DNA from: Pseudomonas sp. L5B5
GTDB taxonomy: Bacteria; Pseudomonadota; Gammaproteobacteria; Pseudomonadales; Pseudomonadaceae
Reading direction: 5' to 3'
Assembly (NCBI RefSeq): GCF_020520285.1
Contig: NZ_CP084742.1
Span: 2,728,001-2,792,000, forward strand
Length of the DNA stretch: 64,000 bases
Shown here one piece after another: positions 27,059 to 37,423 of the stretch. Position 1 is the first letter of the stretch. Each line of letters opens with the position of its first letter. Position numbers and translations under genes: made by a program. Below the pieces are notes generated by a model. The model was not told where the DNA came from, did no database searches, and saw only the letters and a program-made list of their open reading frames with translations.

Positions 27059-29701
27059 ATGCGCGCCAACACGTCTGATTCACAAGACACCGATACCGCT
27101 ACACAACCCATTACAGCCACTCGTTTGCGCTGGCTGGACCTGCTGAGCAAATATCGCCAGCCGCTCGGCCTGGTCGTGACCCTTCTACTATTCGCCATCG
27201 CCCTGATCGCTTGCCGCCACCTGCTCAGCGAACTGGACTTCTATGCCCTGCGCGACTCGATCATGGAAGTGCCCAAGCCGGCCCTGCTCGGCGCACTGGG
27301 AGCGACCATCGCAGGCTTCATCATCCTGCTGGGCTACGAGTGGTCCGCCAGCCGTTACGCCGGGGTCAACCTGACAGGGCGTACCCTGGCCCTGGGCGGC
27401 TTCACGGCCTTCGCCATTGGCAACGCCATCGGCCTGTCGCTGCTATCCGGCGGCTCGGTACGTTACCGATTGTATGCACGCCACGGCCTGGGGGCTTCCG
27501 ACGTTGCCCACATGACCCTGTTCGCCAGCCTGTCCCTGGGCTGCGCCCTGCCCCCACTCGCTGCCTTGGCGACCCTGAGCAACCTGCCTGCCGCCTCCGC
27601 CGCCCTGCGCGCGCCAGAGGGCCTGCTGGCCGGCATCGCCCTTGCCGTGCTGCTGCTCGGCGCAGTGCTGGCCACTGGACTGTATCGCCGGCGCCTGCCC
27701 GAACAGCCCCTGCGCGACAACCTGCTGGTACGCATCGGCCGCCGTACCCTGCGCTTGCCCGGACGCCGCCTGACCTTCCTGCAACTGCTCATCACCGCCC
27801 TGGATGTCGCAGCAGCTGCCACCGTGCTGTACCTGCTACTGCCCGAGGCTCCGCCCTTCGGCGCGTTCCTGCTGGTCTACCTGCTCGCCCTGGCCGCCGG
27901 GGTACTCAGTCACGTGCCCGGCGGTGTCGGGGTGTTCGAGGCGATCCTGCTCGCCGCCTTCGCCGACAAGCTTGGGGCCGCGCCACTGGCTGCAGCATTG
28001 CTGTTGTATCGCCTGATCTATGTCGTGCTGCCGATGCTGGTGGCCTGCGTGCTGCTGCTGATCAACGAAGCCCAGCGCCTGTTCCAGACTCAACAATCGC
28101 TGCGTGCCGCATCCGGCATGGCCGCTCCGGTCCTGGCGGTCCTGGTGTTCCTGTCCGGTGTGGTACTGCTGTTCTCCGGCGCCACTCCGGAAATCGATAC
28201 CCGCCTGCAGCACATCGGTTTCCTGATTCCCCATCGCCTGGTAGACGCTTCGCACTTCGGCGCCAGCCTGATCGGCGTGCTCTGCCTGCTGTTGGCCCAG
28301 GGCCTGCGCCGGCGCCTGTCAGCGGCATGGATGCTCACCACCATCCTGCTGCTGGTGGGAGCGGTGCTCTCGCTGCTCAAGGGTTTCGACTGGGAGGAAG
28401 CCTGCCTGATGACCCTGACCGCCAGCCTGCTGGCGGTCTTCCGGCGCTCGTTCTATCGCCCCAGCCGCCTGACCGAACTGCCGTTCTCGCCGCTGTACCT
28501 GGTGGCCAGCGTCTGCGTACTGGGGGCCTCCACCTGGCTGCTGCTGTTCGCCTACCAGGATGTTCCCTACAGCCATCAGCTGTGGTGGCAGTTCACCCTG
28601 GATGCCGATGCCCCGCGCGGCCTGCGCTCATTGCTGGGGGCCGCGGTCCTGCTGCTGGTGGTGTCCCTGACCTGGCTGCTGCGCACCGCACGCCCGGTGA
28701 TCCATCTGCCCGCCGCTGAAGAACTGGACAAGGCGGCTAGGATCCTCATGGCCTCGTCCCAGCCCGATGGCGGCCTGGCGCTGACGGGCGACAAGGCCCT
28801 GTTGTTTCACCCCAACGACGATGCCTTCCTGATGTATGCCCGTCGTGGTCGCAGCCTGGTGGCACTCTACGACCCCATCGGACCGACCCAGCAACGCGCC
28901 GAGATGATCTGGCAGTTCCGCGACCTGTGCGACGTGCACCACGCGCGTCCGGTGTTCTACCAGGTACGGGCGGAAAACCTGCCCTACTACATGGACATCG
29001 GCCTGACCGCCATCAAGCTCGGCGAAGAAGCGCGGGTCGATCTCAAGCGCTTTGACCTCGAGGCCAAGGGCAAGGAGATGAAGGACCTGCGCTACACCTG
29101 GAACCGCGGCTCCCGCGACGGCCTGTCGCTGGAGATCCACGAGCCCGGCCAAGCGCCGATGGACGAGCTGAAGGTAATCTCCGATGCCTGGCTGACCGGC
29201 AAGAATGTCCGGGAGAAAGGCTTCTCCCTGGGTCGCTTCAGCAACGACTACCTCAAGTACTTTCGCATCGCGATCATTCGCTTTGAAGGACGCCCGGTGG
29301 CCTTCGCCAACCTGCTCGAGACCTACAGCCACGACCTGGCCAGCCTCGACCTGATGCGCGCGCACCCGGATGCTCCGAAGCTGACCATGGAATTCATGAT
29401 GGTCGGCCTGATCCAGCATTATAAAAATCATGGATATGCCCGCTTCAGCCTGGGGATGGTGCCCCTTTCCGGCCTGCAACCGCGCCGTGGAGCACCGCTG
29501 ACCCAGCGTCTGGGCTCGATGGTGTTCCGCCGTGGAGAGCAGCTGTACAACTTCCAGGGCCTGCGCCGCTTCAAAGACAAGTTCCAGCCTGACTGGGAAC
29601 CCCGTTACATGGCCGTGCCCGCAGGGCTGGACCCGCTGGTCGCACTGGCCGACACCGCCGCCCTGATCGCGGGCGGCCTGACTGGATTGGTGAAACGCTG
29701 A
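27059..29701 (+). CDS. mprF: Phosphatidylglycerol aminoacyltransferase/flippase (MprF)
   Basis: An 880-residue protein. The first about 540 residues contain about 14 hydrophobic segments (flippase domain). The C-terminal DUF2156 catalytic domain has GNAT-like folds, with FLMYARRGRSLVALYDPIGP and KLTMEFMMVGLIQHYKNHGY visible. It transfers an amino acid from charged tRNA to phosphatidylglycerol and flips the product. In P. aeruginosa the enzyme makes alanyl-PG; alanine is inferred here. ATG 27059 follows GAGGTG. The stop overlaps the start of the next gene (TGATG). Confidence 0.92.
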   Translation: MRANTSDSQDTDTATQPITATRLRWLDLLSKYRQPLGLVVTLLLFAIALIACRHLLSELDFYALRDSIMEVPKPALLGALGATIAGFIILLGYEWSASRYAGVNLTGRTLALGGFTAFAIGNAIGLSLLSGGSVRYRLYARHGLGASDVAHMTLFASLSLGCALPPLAALATLSNLPAASAALRAPEGLLAGIALAVLLLGAVLATGLYRRRLPEQPLRDNLLVRIGRRTLRLPGRRLTFLQLLITALDVAAAATVLYLLLPEAPPFGAFLLVYLLALAAGVLSHVPGGVGVFEAILLAAFADKLGAAPLAAALLLYRLIYVVLPMLVACVLLLINEAQRLFQTQQSLRAASGMAAPVLAVLVFLSGVVLLFSGATPEIDTRLQHIGFLIPHRLVDASHFGASLIGVLCLLLAQGLRRRLSAAWMLTTILLLVGAVLSLLKGFDWEEACLMTLTASLLAVFRRSFYRPSRLTELPFSPLYLVASVCVLGASTWLLLFAYQDVPYSHQLWWQFTLDADAPRGLRSLLGAAVLLLVVSLTWLLRTARPVIHLPAAEELDKAARILMASSQPDGGLALTGDKALLFHPNDDAFLMYARRGRSLVALYDPIGPTQQRAEMIWQFRDLCDVHHARPVFYQVRAENLPYYMDIGLTAIKLGEEARVDLKRFDLEAKGKEMKDLRYTWNRGSRDGLSLEIHEPGQAPMDELKVISDAWLTGKNVREKGFSLGRFSNDYLKYFRIAIIRFEGRPVAFANLLETYSHDLASLDLMRAHPDAPKLTMEFMMVGLIQHYKNHGYARFSLGMVPLSGLQPRRGAPLTQRLGSMVFRRGEQLYNFQGLRRFKDKFQPDWEPRYMAVPAGLDPLVALADTAALIAGGLTGLVKR

Positions 29702-30993
29702 TGATTCAACGTTCTTGGCGGTACCTGCTGGCCACCCTGGTGGTTCTGGCACTGATTGCAGGTGGCGGCTACTGGTGGTGGAATCGCCCCGCACCTGAAC
29801 CCACCCTGGAGCAACTGCCCCAGGCCGATGGTTCGACCCTGACTCGCGTCACCCCAGGCACCAAGGCCAAGGCCCGCGTAGTGATCGCCGTGCTGCCGGA
29901 CGCCCCCCTGAGCGACAAGCAATTGCTGACCCTGAGCCGCAGTGGTGCTGCGCAGATCGTCCAGGTGATCCTGCCCAAGGACGATTGCAAGCTGCAGGAG
30001 CAGGCCCTGCAAAACGCCCTGCCCCAGCTTGCCGGTCCCGCTACCCTGGTCAGCGGCATCGGCCCGGGCGCGGCCCTGGCCTGGCGCTGGATCGCCACGC
30101 AGAACGACGACAAGGCCCAGGCAGTATCGGTGGGTTTCACCATCAACCCGGCGCCGGGTTGCACCGATCCGCTGCCCAAGACCCTGAGTCATGGCCACTG
30201 GCTGGTGGCCTGGAACGACAACCCGGATGACGAAAGCGCCGGTTTCGTGCGCGACACCCCCAACGCCACCACCAGCATCAGCGACTACGACATCCACCTG
30301 CCCCAGGTACTGAACAACGAGCTGCGCAAGCTGCTGGTAGGCTCGGACAACGGCGGCCTGAACATTCCCGTGGTGGAAGTGCCGGCTGGCCAGGCCAAGG
30401 ACACCGTGACCCTGTTCCTCTCGGGGGATGGCGGCTGGCGCGACCTGGACCGCGATGTGGCCGGGGAAATGGCCAAGCTTGGCTATCCGGTGGTGGGCAT
30501 CGACACCCTGCGCTACTACTGGCAGCACAAGAGCCCGGAACAAAGTGCCACCGACCTCACCGAACTGATGCAGCACTACCGGCAGAAATGGGGCACCAAA
30601 CGCTTCGTGCTGACCGGCTACTCCTTCGGTGCCGATGTCCTGCCGGCCATCTACAACCGCCTGCCCGAAGCCGAGCAGCAACGGGTCGACGCCATTGTCC
30701 TGCTGGCCTTCGCCCGTACCGGCAGCTTCGAGATCGAAGTCGAGGGCTGGCTGGGTAACGCCGGCAAGGAAGCCGCCACCGGCCCGGAAATGGCCAAGCT
30801 GCCAGCCTCCAAGGTGGTGTGCATCTACGGCGAAGAAGAAGTCAACGAGAGCGGCTGCACCGACAAGACTGCGGTGGGCGAAGCAATGAAGTTGCCAGGC
30901 GGCCATCACTTCGACGAGAACTATCCCGCCCTGGCCAAGCGCCTGGTGGGCATCATCGAGAAGCGCCAAGCCAAGGACAGCGCCAACGACTGA
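29701..30993 (+). CDS. AcvB/VirJ-family periplasmic lipase-like protein
   Basis: A 430-residue protein with an N-terminal signal anchor (about residues 5-24) and two VirJ-type parts: a degenerate N-terminal half and a C-terminal alpha/beta hydrolase (LFLSGDGGWRDLDRD, then nucleophile motif GYSFGAD). The P. aeruginosa homologue beside mprF is an alanyl-PG hydrolase, so this protein probably removes the amino acid added by MprF. It shares one base with mprF, so the two are translationally coupled. Confidence 0.85.
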   Translation: MIQRSWRYLLATLVVLALIAGGGYWWWNRPAPEPTLEQLPQADGSTLTRVTPGTKAKARVVIAVLPDAPLSDKQLLTLSRSGAAQIVQVILPKDDCKLQEQALQNALPQLAGPATLVSGIGPGAALAWRWIATQNDDKAQAVSVGFTINPAPGCTDPLPKTLSHGHWLVAWNDNPDDESAGFVRDTPNATTSISDYDIHLPQVLNNELRKLLVGSDNGGLNIPVVEVPAGQAKDTVTLFLSGDGGWRDLDRDVAGEMAKLGYPVVGIDTLRYYWQHKSPEQSATDLTELMQHYRQKWGTKRFVLTGYSFGADVLPAIYNRLPEAEQQRVDAIVLLAFARTGSFEIEVEGWLGNAGKEAATGPEMAKLPASKVVCIYGEEEVNESGCTDKTAVGEAMKLPGGHHFDENYPALAKRLVGIIEKRQAKDSAND

Positions 30994-31044
30994 AGAAACG
31001 TCGGTGACGGGCCACCATCATTCTGCTGGCGCCCGTCGAAGATC

Positions 31045-31070
31045 GAAGCCCTCCCTGCGAGGGCTTCTTT
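31045..31070 (+). terminator. Terminator after the mprF-virJ operon
   Basis: A 9-bp stem (gaagccctc / gagggcttc) with a 5-nt loop and a short T-run lies 52 bp after the stop. Confidence 0.75.
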
Positions 31071-31107
31071 CTGCCTGCGGCACACAACGGTAATGCCATT
31101 CAGTTAA

Positions 31108-31207
31108 GTAGGAGCGAAGCTTGCTCGCGATGGTCGTCAACGCTAGCGCGCATTCACTGGATAAACGCAGCGCCCTGAAGTCCATCGCGGACACCCCTCT
31201 CTCCTAC
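31108..31207. repeat. REPIN (inverted REP pair)
   Basis: The left arm begins gtaggagcgaagcttgctcg and the right arm ends in the inverted form (ccatcgcgg ... ctctcctac), about 100 bp overall. This is the REP doublet form found in many copies in fluorescent pseudomonads and moved by RAYT proteins. It sits between two genes, the usual location. Confidence 0.8.
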
Positions 31208-31267
31208 CCTTTCCTTAACTGATCGACATCAGCCGACCAGTGCAGGCATTTGTGTCGCCGCCTATCT

Positions 31268-33169
31268 TCAAATCTCGACCTGGGTCCCCAGCTCGATCAC
31301 CCGGTTCACCGGCAGCTTGAAGAAGCGCAGGTTGCCGTTGGCGTTCTTCAACATGAAGGCGAACAGCACTTCGCGCCAGCGGGCCATGCCCACCAGCTTG
31401 GAGGCGATCACCGTCTCGCGACTGAGGAAGTAGGTGGTGCGCATCGGGCTGAAATCCAGCTCGTCCAGGTGGCACAGCTTCAGGGCCTCGGGTACGTCCG
31501 GCTCGTCGGTGAAGCCAAAATGCAGGATCACCCGGAAGAAACCTTCGCCATAGGAGTCCACCTCGAACCGGCGCTGGGCCGGCACCCGTGGAATATCCTC
31601 GTAGACCACCGTCAACAACACCACTTGCTCATGCAGCACCTGGTTGTGCAGCAGGTTGTGCAGCAAGGCGTGGGGCACGGCGTCCGGACGGGCGGTGAGG
31701 AACACCGCGGTCCCTTGCACCCGATGCGGAGGCTGCACGCGGATGCTGCCAATGAAGATCGGCAATGGCAGAGCGCTTTCATCCAGACGGTCCACCAGCA
31801 ACTGCTTGCCGCGCTTCCAGGTGGTCATCAAGACGAACAAGGCAATACCGGCAATCACCGGAAAGGCGCCCCCCTGGATGATCTTCGGCACGTTGGCCGC
31901 AAAATACAGGCCGTCCACCAGCAGAAAGCCCAGCAGCACCGGCACGGCAAGCACCGGCGGCCATTTCCACAACAGCAGCATCACCGCCGATACCAGGATG
32001 GTGGTCATCAGCATCGTCCCGGTCACTGCCACGCCATAGGCAGAAGCCAGTGCCCCGGAAGACTCGAAGCCCAGGACCAGTAGCACCACGCCGATCATCA
32101 ACGACCAGTTCACGGCGCCGATATAGATCTGTCCTTGTTCGTCACTGGAGGTGTGCTGGATATACATGCGCGGGATGTAGCCGAGCTGGATGGCCTGCCG
32201 GGTCAGCGAGAACGCCCCCGAAATCACCGCCTGGGAAGCGATTACCGTGGCCAGCGTCGACAGGCCCACCAAAGGAATCAGCGCCCAGCCTGGCGCCAAG
32301 AGGTAGAACGGGTTGCGCGCGGCCTCGGGGTTCTCGAGCAACAGAGCACCCTGACCGAAGTAATTGAGCACCAGGGCCGGCAGGACCAGGATGAACCAGG
32401 CCCGGGCAATCGGCTTGCGACCGAAGTGCCCCATGTCGGCGTACAACGCTTCGGCACCGGTCAGGGCCAGCACTACCGCGCCCAGGATGGCCACACCCAT
32501 GCCGGGATGAACCACGAAGAAGCGCACTGCCCACATCGGATTCATGGCTTGCAGGACCTCCGGGTGCTGGCTGATGCCATGGACACCCAGCGCGCCGAGC
32601 ACCAGGAACCAGGTCACCATGATCGGCCCGAAGAGGATACCGATCCGCGCCGTACCGTGACGCTGGATCAGGAACAACCCCACCAGCACCAGCAGCGACA
32701 GCGGCACGACCCAATGATCGATACCCTCGAAGGCCAGACCCAGCCCTTCGATGGCCGACAGTACGGAAATCGCCGGGGTGATCATGCTGTCGCCATAGAA
32801 CAGCGCCGCGCCGATCAATCCGCAGACCACCAGCAGCGTACGCAGTCGCGCATGTCCCGCCGCCGCTCGGCGAGCCAGGGCCGTGAGCGCCATGATCCCG
32901 CCTTCGCCCTGGTTGTCGGCCCGCAGCACGAACATCATGTATTTGATCGATACCACCCAGATCAACGACCAGAAGATCAGGGACAGGATCCCCAGCACGC
33001 CATCGTGGTTGACAGGAACGCCGTAACCTCCGGAAAACACCTCTTTGAGGGTATAGAGCGGGCTGGTGCCGATGTCGCCATAAACCACCCCGACCGCGGC
33101 GACCAGCATGCTCAACGGCCGTGCGGCCGAATGCTCGGTGTCCGCCGCCTGACTACTTGCCTGACCCAT
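31268..33169 (-). CDS. kup: Low-affinity potassium transporter Kup
   Basis: A 633-residue KUP/HAK family potassium symporter. It starts with [19 protein letters not shown], the family signature, has about 12 membrane segments over the first 440 residues, and a cytoplasmic C-terminal domain ending [14 protein letters not shown]. It imports K+ with protons in the inner membrane. It is transcribed alone, divergent from rimO across 297 bp in which I see no other gene. Confidence 0.95.
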   Translation of the reverse strand: MGQASSQAADTEHSAARPLSMLVAAVGVVYGDIGTSPLYTLKEVFSGGYGVPVNHDGVLGILSLIFWSLIWVVSIKYMMFVLRADNQGEGGIMALTALARRAAAGHARLRTLLVVCGLIGAALFYGDSMITPAISVLSAIEGLGLAFEGIDHWVVPLSLLVLVGLFLIQRHGTARIGILFGPIMVTWFLVLGALGVHGISQHPEVLQAMNPMWAVRFFVVHPGMGVAILGAVVLALTGAEALYADMGHFGRKPIARAWFILVLPALVLNYFGQGALLLENPEAARNPFYLLAPGWALIPLVGLSTLATVIASQAVISGAFSLTRQAIQLGYIPRMYIQHTSSDEQGQIYIGAVNWSLMIGVVLLVLGFESSGALASAYGVAVTGTMLMTTILVSAVMLLLWKWPPVLAVPVLLGFLLVDGLYFAANVPKIIQGGAFPVIAGIALFVLMTTWKRGKQLLVDRLDESALPLPIFIGSIRVQPPHRVQGTAVFLTARPDAVPHALLHNLLHNQVLHEQVVLLTVVYEDIPRVPAQRRFEVDSYGEGFFRVILHFGFTDEPDVPEALKLCHLDELDFSPMRTTYFLSRETVIASKLVGMARWREVLFAFMLKNANGNLRFFKLPVNRVIELGTQVEI

Positions 33170-33466
33170 CCAATACTCCTGATTCCAGACCCGGCTTCTT
33201 AGAATGAAACGCTATGCTTTGGTATTGCAGCATGTGCGGCTTTACTTGTTGTTACACACGTTCGATTGACTACAAGAATTCGCCTATGTGCAACGGCGCG
33301 AAGCATAGCGCAGCACTCGTCGTATTTCCCTGCATAAAGCTGGTCAAGTGCGCTGCTCATCGCTAGAATTGCGCACTTTTTGATCAGAGGCGCACAAAGC
33401 GCCCGTTCACCGCCAGCGCTTTCATCCAAATCGCCAAGCGGCCAGACACCTACACCGAGGTTAGAC

Positions 33467-34804
33467 ATGTCCACCCCTACCGCGCCAGCCAACCCCAAGG
33501 TCGGCTTCGTTTCCCTGGGTTGCCCGAAGGCTCTGGTCGACTCCGAGCGCATCCTCACCCAACTGCGCATGGAAGGCTATGACGTGGTGTCCACCTACCA
33601 GGACGCCGACGTCGTGGTGGTCAATACTTGCGGCTTCATCGATTCGGCCAAGGCCGAATCGCTGGAAGTGATCGGCGAGGCGATCAAGGAAAACGGCAAG
33701 GTCATCGTCACCGGCTGCATGGGCGTGGAAGAAGGCAATATCCGTGACGTACACCCTAGCGTGCTGGCAGTCACCGGCCCGCAGCAGTACGAACAGGTGG
33801 TCAGCGCGGTGCACGAAGTGGTACCTCCTAAGCTGGACCACAACCCGCTGATCGACCTGGTACCGCCACAAGGCATCAAGCTGACTCCGCGGCACTACGC
33901 CTACCTGAAGATTTCCGAAGGCTGCAACCACAGCTGCAGCTTCTGCATCATCCCGTCGATGCGCGGCAAGCTGGTCAGCCGCCCGGTGGGTGATGTGCTC
34001 GACGAGGCCCAGCGCCTGGTCAAGTCCGGGGTCAAGGAGCTGCTGGTGATCTCCCAGGACACCAGCGCCTATGGCGTCGACGTCAAGTACCGCACCGGCT
34101 TCTGGAACGGCGCACCGGTCAAGACCCGCATGACCGAGCTCTGCGAGGCCCTGAGCACCCTCGGAGTCTGGGTCCGCCTGCACTATGTCTATCCATACCC
34201 GCACGTGGACGAGCTGATTCCGCTGATGGCCGCCGGCAAGATCCTGCCGTACCTGGATATCCCGTTCCAGCACGCCAGCCCGAAAGTGCTCAAGGCCATG
34301 AAGCGCCCGGCCTTCGAAGACAAGACCCTGGCCCGGATCAAGAACTGGCGCCAGATCTGCCCCGAGCTGATCATCCGCTCGACCTTCATCGTCGGTTTCC
34401 CCGGTGAAACCGAGGAAGACTTCCAGTACCTGCTCAACTGGCTCACCGAAGCCCAGCTGGACCGCGTCGGCTGCTTCCAGTACTCGCCCGTGGAAGGTGC
34501 ACCGGCCAACGACCTGGACCTGGAGGTGGTGCCGGATGACGTCAAGCAGGACCGTTGGGAGCGCTTCATGGCGCACCAGCAGGCCATCAGCTCGGCGCGC
34601 CTGCAACAGCGCATCGGCAAGGAAATCGAAGTGCTGATCGACGAAGTCGATGAGAACGGTGCGGTGGGCCGCTGCTTCTTCGATGCTCCGGAAATCGACG
34701 GCAACGTGTTCATCGACGGTGCCGGCGACCTCAAGCCGGGCGACAAGGTCTGGTGCCGGGTGACCGACGCCGATGAGTACGACCTCTGGGCCGAAGTCCT
34801 GTAA
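33467..34804 (+). CDS. rimO: Ribosomal protein S12 methylthiotransferase RimO
   Basis: A 445-residue radical-SAM enzyme that methylthiolates Asp88 (or its equivalent) of ribosomal protein S12. An N-terminal UPF0004 domain carries iron-sulfur cysteines ([26 protein letters not shown]). The radical SAM triad is Cys153, Cys157 and Cys160 (CNHSCSFC), and a TRAM domain occupies the last 65 residues. The ATG at 33467 was chosen over an upstream TTG, since it begins the conserved N-terminus. A strong terminator follows. Confidence 0.95.
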   Translation: MSTPTAPANPKVGFVSLGCPKALVDSERILTQLRMEGYDVVSTYQDADVVVVNTCGFIDSAKAESLEVIGEAIKENGKVIVTGCMGVEEGNIRDVHPSVLAVTGPQQYEQVVSAVHEVVPPKLDHNPLIDLVPPQGIKLTPRHYAYLKISEGCNHSCSFCIIPSMRGKLVSRPVGDVLDEAQRLVKSGVKELLVISQDTSAYGVDVKYRTGFWNGAPVKTRMTELCEALSTLGVWVRLHYVYPYPHVDELIPLMAAGKILPYLDIPFQHASPKVLKAMKRPAFEDKTLARIKNWRQICPELIIRSTFIVGFPGETEEDFQYLLNWLTEAQLDRVGCFQYSPVEGAPANDLDLEVVPDDVKQDRWERFMAHQQAISSARLQQRIGKEIEVLIDEVDENGAVGRCFFDAPEIDGNVFIDGAGDLKPGDKVWCRVTDADEYDLWAEVL

Positions 34805-34820
34805 GACGTAAAAAACTGCC

Positions 34821-34856
34821 AAGCCCCGCTCTCGCGACGAGATGCGGGGCTTTTTT
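34821..34856 (+). terminator. Rho-independent terminator after rimO
   Basis: A 9-bp stem (aagccccgc / gcggggctt) with an extended inner stem (tctcg / cgaga) is followed by six T residues. Confidence 0.92.
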
Positions 34857-34911
34857 AGGTCTATCGTTTGCTCTGGACGGTGCTTCAACCTCGGCCCAAG
34901 GAGCAGGCGGC

Positions 34912-35385
34912 ATGCGCCAACACTCAGTCATCCATACCCCGAAACTCAGCGACTACCCGGAACTGGCCCGCGTTTGGGAAGCCTCGGTGCGCGCCACCCA
35001 TGACTTTCTCCCGGACAACTACATCGAACGACTGAAGAACCTGGTGCTGACCCGCTATCTGGATGCGGTGATGTTGATCTGCACCCGTGATCAGCGGCAA
35101 CGCATCAGCGGGTTCGCCGGTGTCGCGGCGGGCAAGGTCGAGATGCTGTTCATCCATCCGGCCCATCGCGGCCACGGCCTGGGCCGGCAACTGCTGCAGT
35201 ACGCCGTGGAACATCTGAATGCCCAGCAACTGGATGTCAACGAGCAGAATCCCCAGGCCCTGGGGTTCTACTTCAAGCAGGGTTTCGAAATCGTCGGACG
35301 CTCGGAACAGGACGGCCTGGGCCAACCCTACCCTTTGCTGCACATGCGCCTGAAACAACCGGAACTGCAGGCCCGACGCGGCTAA
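34912..35385 (+). CDS. GNAT-family N-acetyltransferase, YjaB-like
   Basis: A 157-residue acetyltransferase. The acetyl-CoA-binding motif reads IHPAHRGHGLGRQLL, the central strand has VEMLFI, and the C-terminal DVNEQNPQALGFYFKQGFE segment is typical of YjaB-type members. Substrate unknown. It is 107 bp after rimO, beyond a terminator, so probably its own unit. Confidence 0.85.
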   Translation: MRQHSVIHTPKLSDYPELARVWEASVRATHDFLPDNYIERLKNLVLTRYLDAVMLICTRDQRQRISGFAGVAAGKVEMLFIHPAHRGHGLGRQLLQYAVEHLNAQQLDVNEQNPQALGFYFKQGFEIVGRSEQDGLGQPYPLLHMRLKQPELQARRG

Positions 35386-35467
35386 TAGCCACAACCGCCA
35401 AATGGACCCGCGAATAACCAGCGCCAGGCAGGTACAATAGCTGCCCTCTTTTGTTACGGCCCCTGTC

Positions 35468-36178
35468 ATGACTGACCCGATTCGACTTTCCAAACGCCTC
35501 ATCGAACTGGTCGGCTGCTCCCGCCGGGAGGCCGAGCTGTTCATCGAAGGCGGTTGGGTCACCGTGGATGGCGAGGTCATCGACGAACCTCAGTTCAAGG
35601 TAGGCACACAAAAGGTCGCTCTCGACCCCGAGGCCAAGGCCACCGCTCCGGAGCCTGTGACCATTCTGCTCAACGTGCCCGCTGGCCAGGACCTGGACAG
35701 CGCCATGCAGTCCATCGGCGCCGACAGCCTGTCCGAGGAGCACCGCTACGGCAAACGCCCGTTGCGCGGGCACTTCCTGCGCCTGACCGCCTGCGATGAC
35801 CTGCAGCCCAATGCCAGCGGCCTGCTGGTGTTCACCCAGGATTGGCGGGTGCAGCGCAAGCTGACTGCCGATGCAGCCAAGATCGAGCAGGAATACGTGG
35901 TCGAGGTTGAAGGCGAGATGATCGACCACGGCCTCAATCGCCTGAGCCACGGCGTGACCTACAAGGGCCGCGAACTGCCAGCCGTGAAGGCCAGCTGGCA
36001 GAACGAAAACCGCCTGCGCTTCGCCTTGAAGAACCCCCAGCCCGGGGTGATCGCCCTGTTTTGCCAGGCCGTCGGCCTGAAGGTCATCGCCATTCGCCGC
36101 ATCCGCGTCGGCGGTGTATCGATCGGCAAGGTGCCACAGGGCCAATGGCGCTACCTGTCGGCCAAAGAGAAATTCTGA
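35468..36178 (+). CDS. S4-domain pseudouridine synthase-like protein with altered catalytic motif
   Basis: A 236-residue protein of the RsuA/RluB/RluF family. An N-terminal S4 RNA-binding domain (RLSKRLIELVGCSRREAELFIEGG) is followed by the synthase fold (ASGLLVFTQDWRVQRKLTAD; EQEYVVEVEGE). The usual GRLD catalytic motif is replaced by LTACDDLQPNASGLL (about 106-120): Asp110/111 are present but the spacing to the GLL strand is two residues longer. It may be a variant rRNA pseudouridine synthase or an inactive RNA-binding relative. Confidence 0.75.
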   Translation: MTDPIRLSKRLIELVGCSRREAELFIEGGWVTVDGEVIDEPQFKVGTQKVALDPEAKATAPEPVTILLNVPAGQDLDSAMQSIGADSLSEEHRYGKRPLRGHFLRLTACDDLQPNASGLLVFTQDWRVQRKLTADAAKIEQEYVVEVEGEMIDHGLNRLSHGVTYKGRELPAVKASWQNENRLRFALKNPQPGVIALFCQAVGLKVIAIRRIRVGGVSIGKVPQGQWRYLSAKEKF

Positions 36179-36228
36179 CATCCCCCAGCCCGTGCCCTTG
36201 TGCCAGGCGCATAGACCAGGACCTCAAC

Positions 36229-36690
36229 ATGATCCACAACGATGTACTGCGCAGCGTGCGCTACATGCTCGACATCAGCGACCAGAAGGTCGTCGACATC
36301 ATCCAGCTCACCGGTTTCAGCGCCAACCTGGAAGATATCGTCAGCTACCTGAAGAAAGACGAGGAAGAGGGTTTCGTACGCTGCCCCGACAAGACCATGG
36401 CGCATTTCCTCGATGGCCTGGTGATCTTCAAGCGGGGCAAGGACGATAGCCGTCCCGCGCTGCCGATCGAACTGCCGGTGACCAACAACATCATCCTGAA
36501 AAAACTACGGGTGGCCTTCGAACTGAAGGAAGACGACATGCACGCTGTGCTCAAGGCCGCCGATTTCCCGGTGTCCAAACCCGAGCTGAGCGCCCTGTTC
36601 CGCAAGTTCGGCCACAACAACTATCGCCCCTGCGGCGACCAGTTGCTGCGCAACTTCCTCAAGGGCCTGACCCAGCGCGTACGCGGCTGA
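36229..36690 (+). CDS. DUF1456-family protein (YehS-like)
   Basis: A 153-residue cytoplasmic protein made of two similar about 65-residue halves: NDVLRSVRYMLDISDQKVVDII and NNIILKKLRVAFELKEDDMHAVL. This is the DUF1456 duplication seen in E. coli YehS. Function unknown. The start at 36229 is 50 bp after the pseudouridine-synthase-like gene. A longer frame upstream is an artefact of the previous gene. Confidence 0.85.
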   Translation: MIHNDVLRSVRYMLDISDQKVVDIIQLTGFSANLEDIVSYLKKDEEEGFVRCPDKTMAHFLDGLVIFKRGKDDSRPALPIELPVTNNIILKKLRVAFELKEDDMHAVLKAADFPVSKPELSALFRKFGHNNYRPCGDQLLRNFLKGLTQRVRG

Positions 36691-36714
36691 GGCACCCGGA
36701 CCTCGATCCTGACC

Positions 36715-37410
36715 ATGACCTACAGCGTTTCCCCCATCGGTTTCGTGCGCTCCTGCTTCAAGGAGAAGTTCGCCATCCCGCGCCAGCCGCAACTGGCACC
36801 GGCCGCTCGCGGCGTGCTGGAGCTGGTGGCCCCGTTCAACCAGGGCGATGCGGTCCAGGGGCTGGAGCAGGTCAGCCATGTCTGGCTGTTGTTCCTGTTC
36901 CACCAGGCCCTGGAGGACAAGCCGCGGCTCAAGGTGCGTCCGCCGCGCCTGGGTGGCAACAAGTCCATGGGGGTCTTCGCCACGCGGGCCACCCACCGGC
37001 CCAACGGCATCGGCCAGTCGGTGGTCAGGCTGGACAGGGTCGAGGCGGATCGCCTGTGGCTCTCCGGGATCGATCTGCTGGACGGCACGCCGATCCTGGA
37101 TATCAAGCCCTATGTGCCCTATGCCGATAGTGTGGCCGAAGCCACCAACGAGATCGCCAGCGCCGCTCCGCTACTGGTTCCGGTGCATTGGCAGGCTCTG
37201 GCCCTGGAGCAGGCACGGACGCACGCCCAGCGCCTCCAGGAGCCGCTGGTGGAGCTGATCGAACAGTGCCTGGCCCAGGACCCGCGCCCGGCCTACCAGG
37301 TACCAGGCCCTGAACGGGAGTACGGCGCCCAGTTCTGGGACCTGGACGTACGCTGGCACTACCCCGAACCCGGGTTGATTCGGGTCATGGAAGTCGTACC
37401 AGCCGAGTAA
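36715..37410 (+). CDS. trmO: tRNA (N6-threonylcarbamoyladenosine37-N6)-methyltransferase TrmO
   Basis: A 231-residue protein of the TsaA/VirR family: SPIGFVRSCFKEKFAIPRQP, SHVWLLFLFH and FATRATHRPNGIGQSVV are clear signatures. TrmO methylates t6A37 of tRNA-Thr using S-adenosylmethionine and has a beta-barrel fold unlike other methyltransferases. It is followed by a long bidirectional terminator shared with fpr. Confidence 0.9.
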   Translation: MTYSVSPIGFVRSCFKEKFAIPRQPQLAPAARGVLELVAPFNQGDAVQGLEQVSHVWLLFLFHQALEDKPRLKVRPPRLGGNKSMGVFATRATHRPNGIGQSVVRLDRVEADRLWLSGIDLLDGTPILDIKPYVPYADSVAEATNEIASAAPLLVPVHWQALALEQARTHAQRLQEPLVELIEQCLAQDPRPAYQVPGPEREYGAQFWDLDVRWHYPEPGLIRVMEVVPAE

Positions 37411-37423
37411 TCCTGCGCAAACA

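Noticed and set aside
33461..34888. A 475-residue minus-strand frame opposite rimO
   Set aside because: rimO has all radical-SAM cysteines and a TRAM domain; the opposite frame has no recognisable motif.
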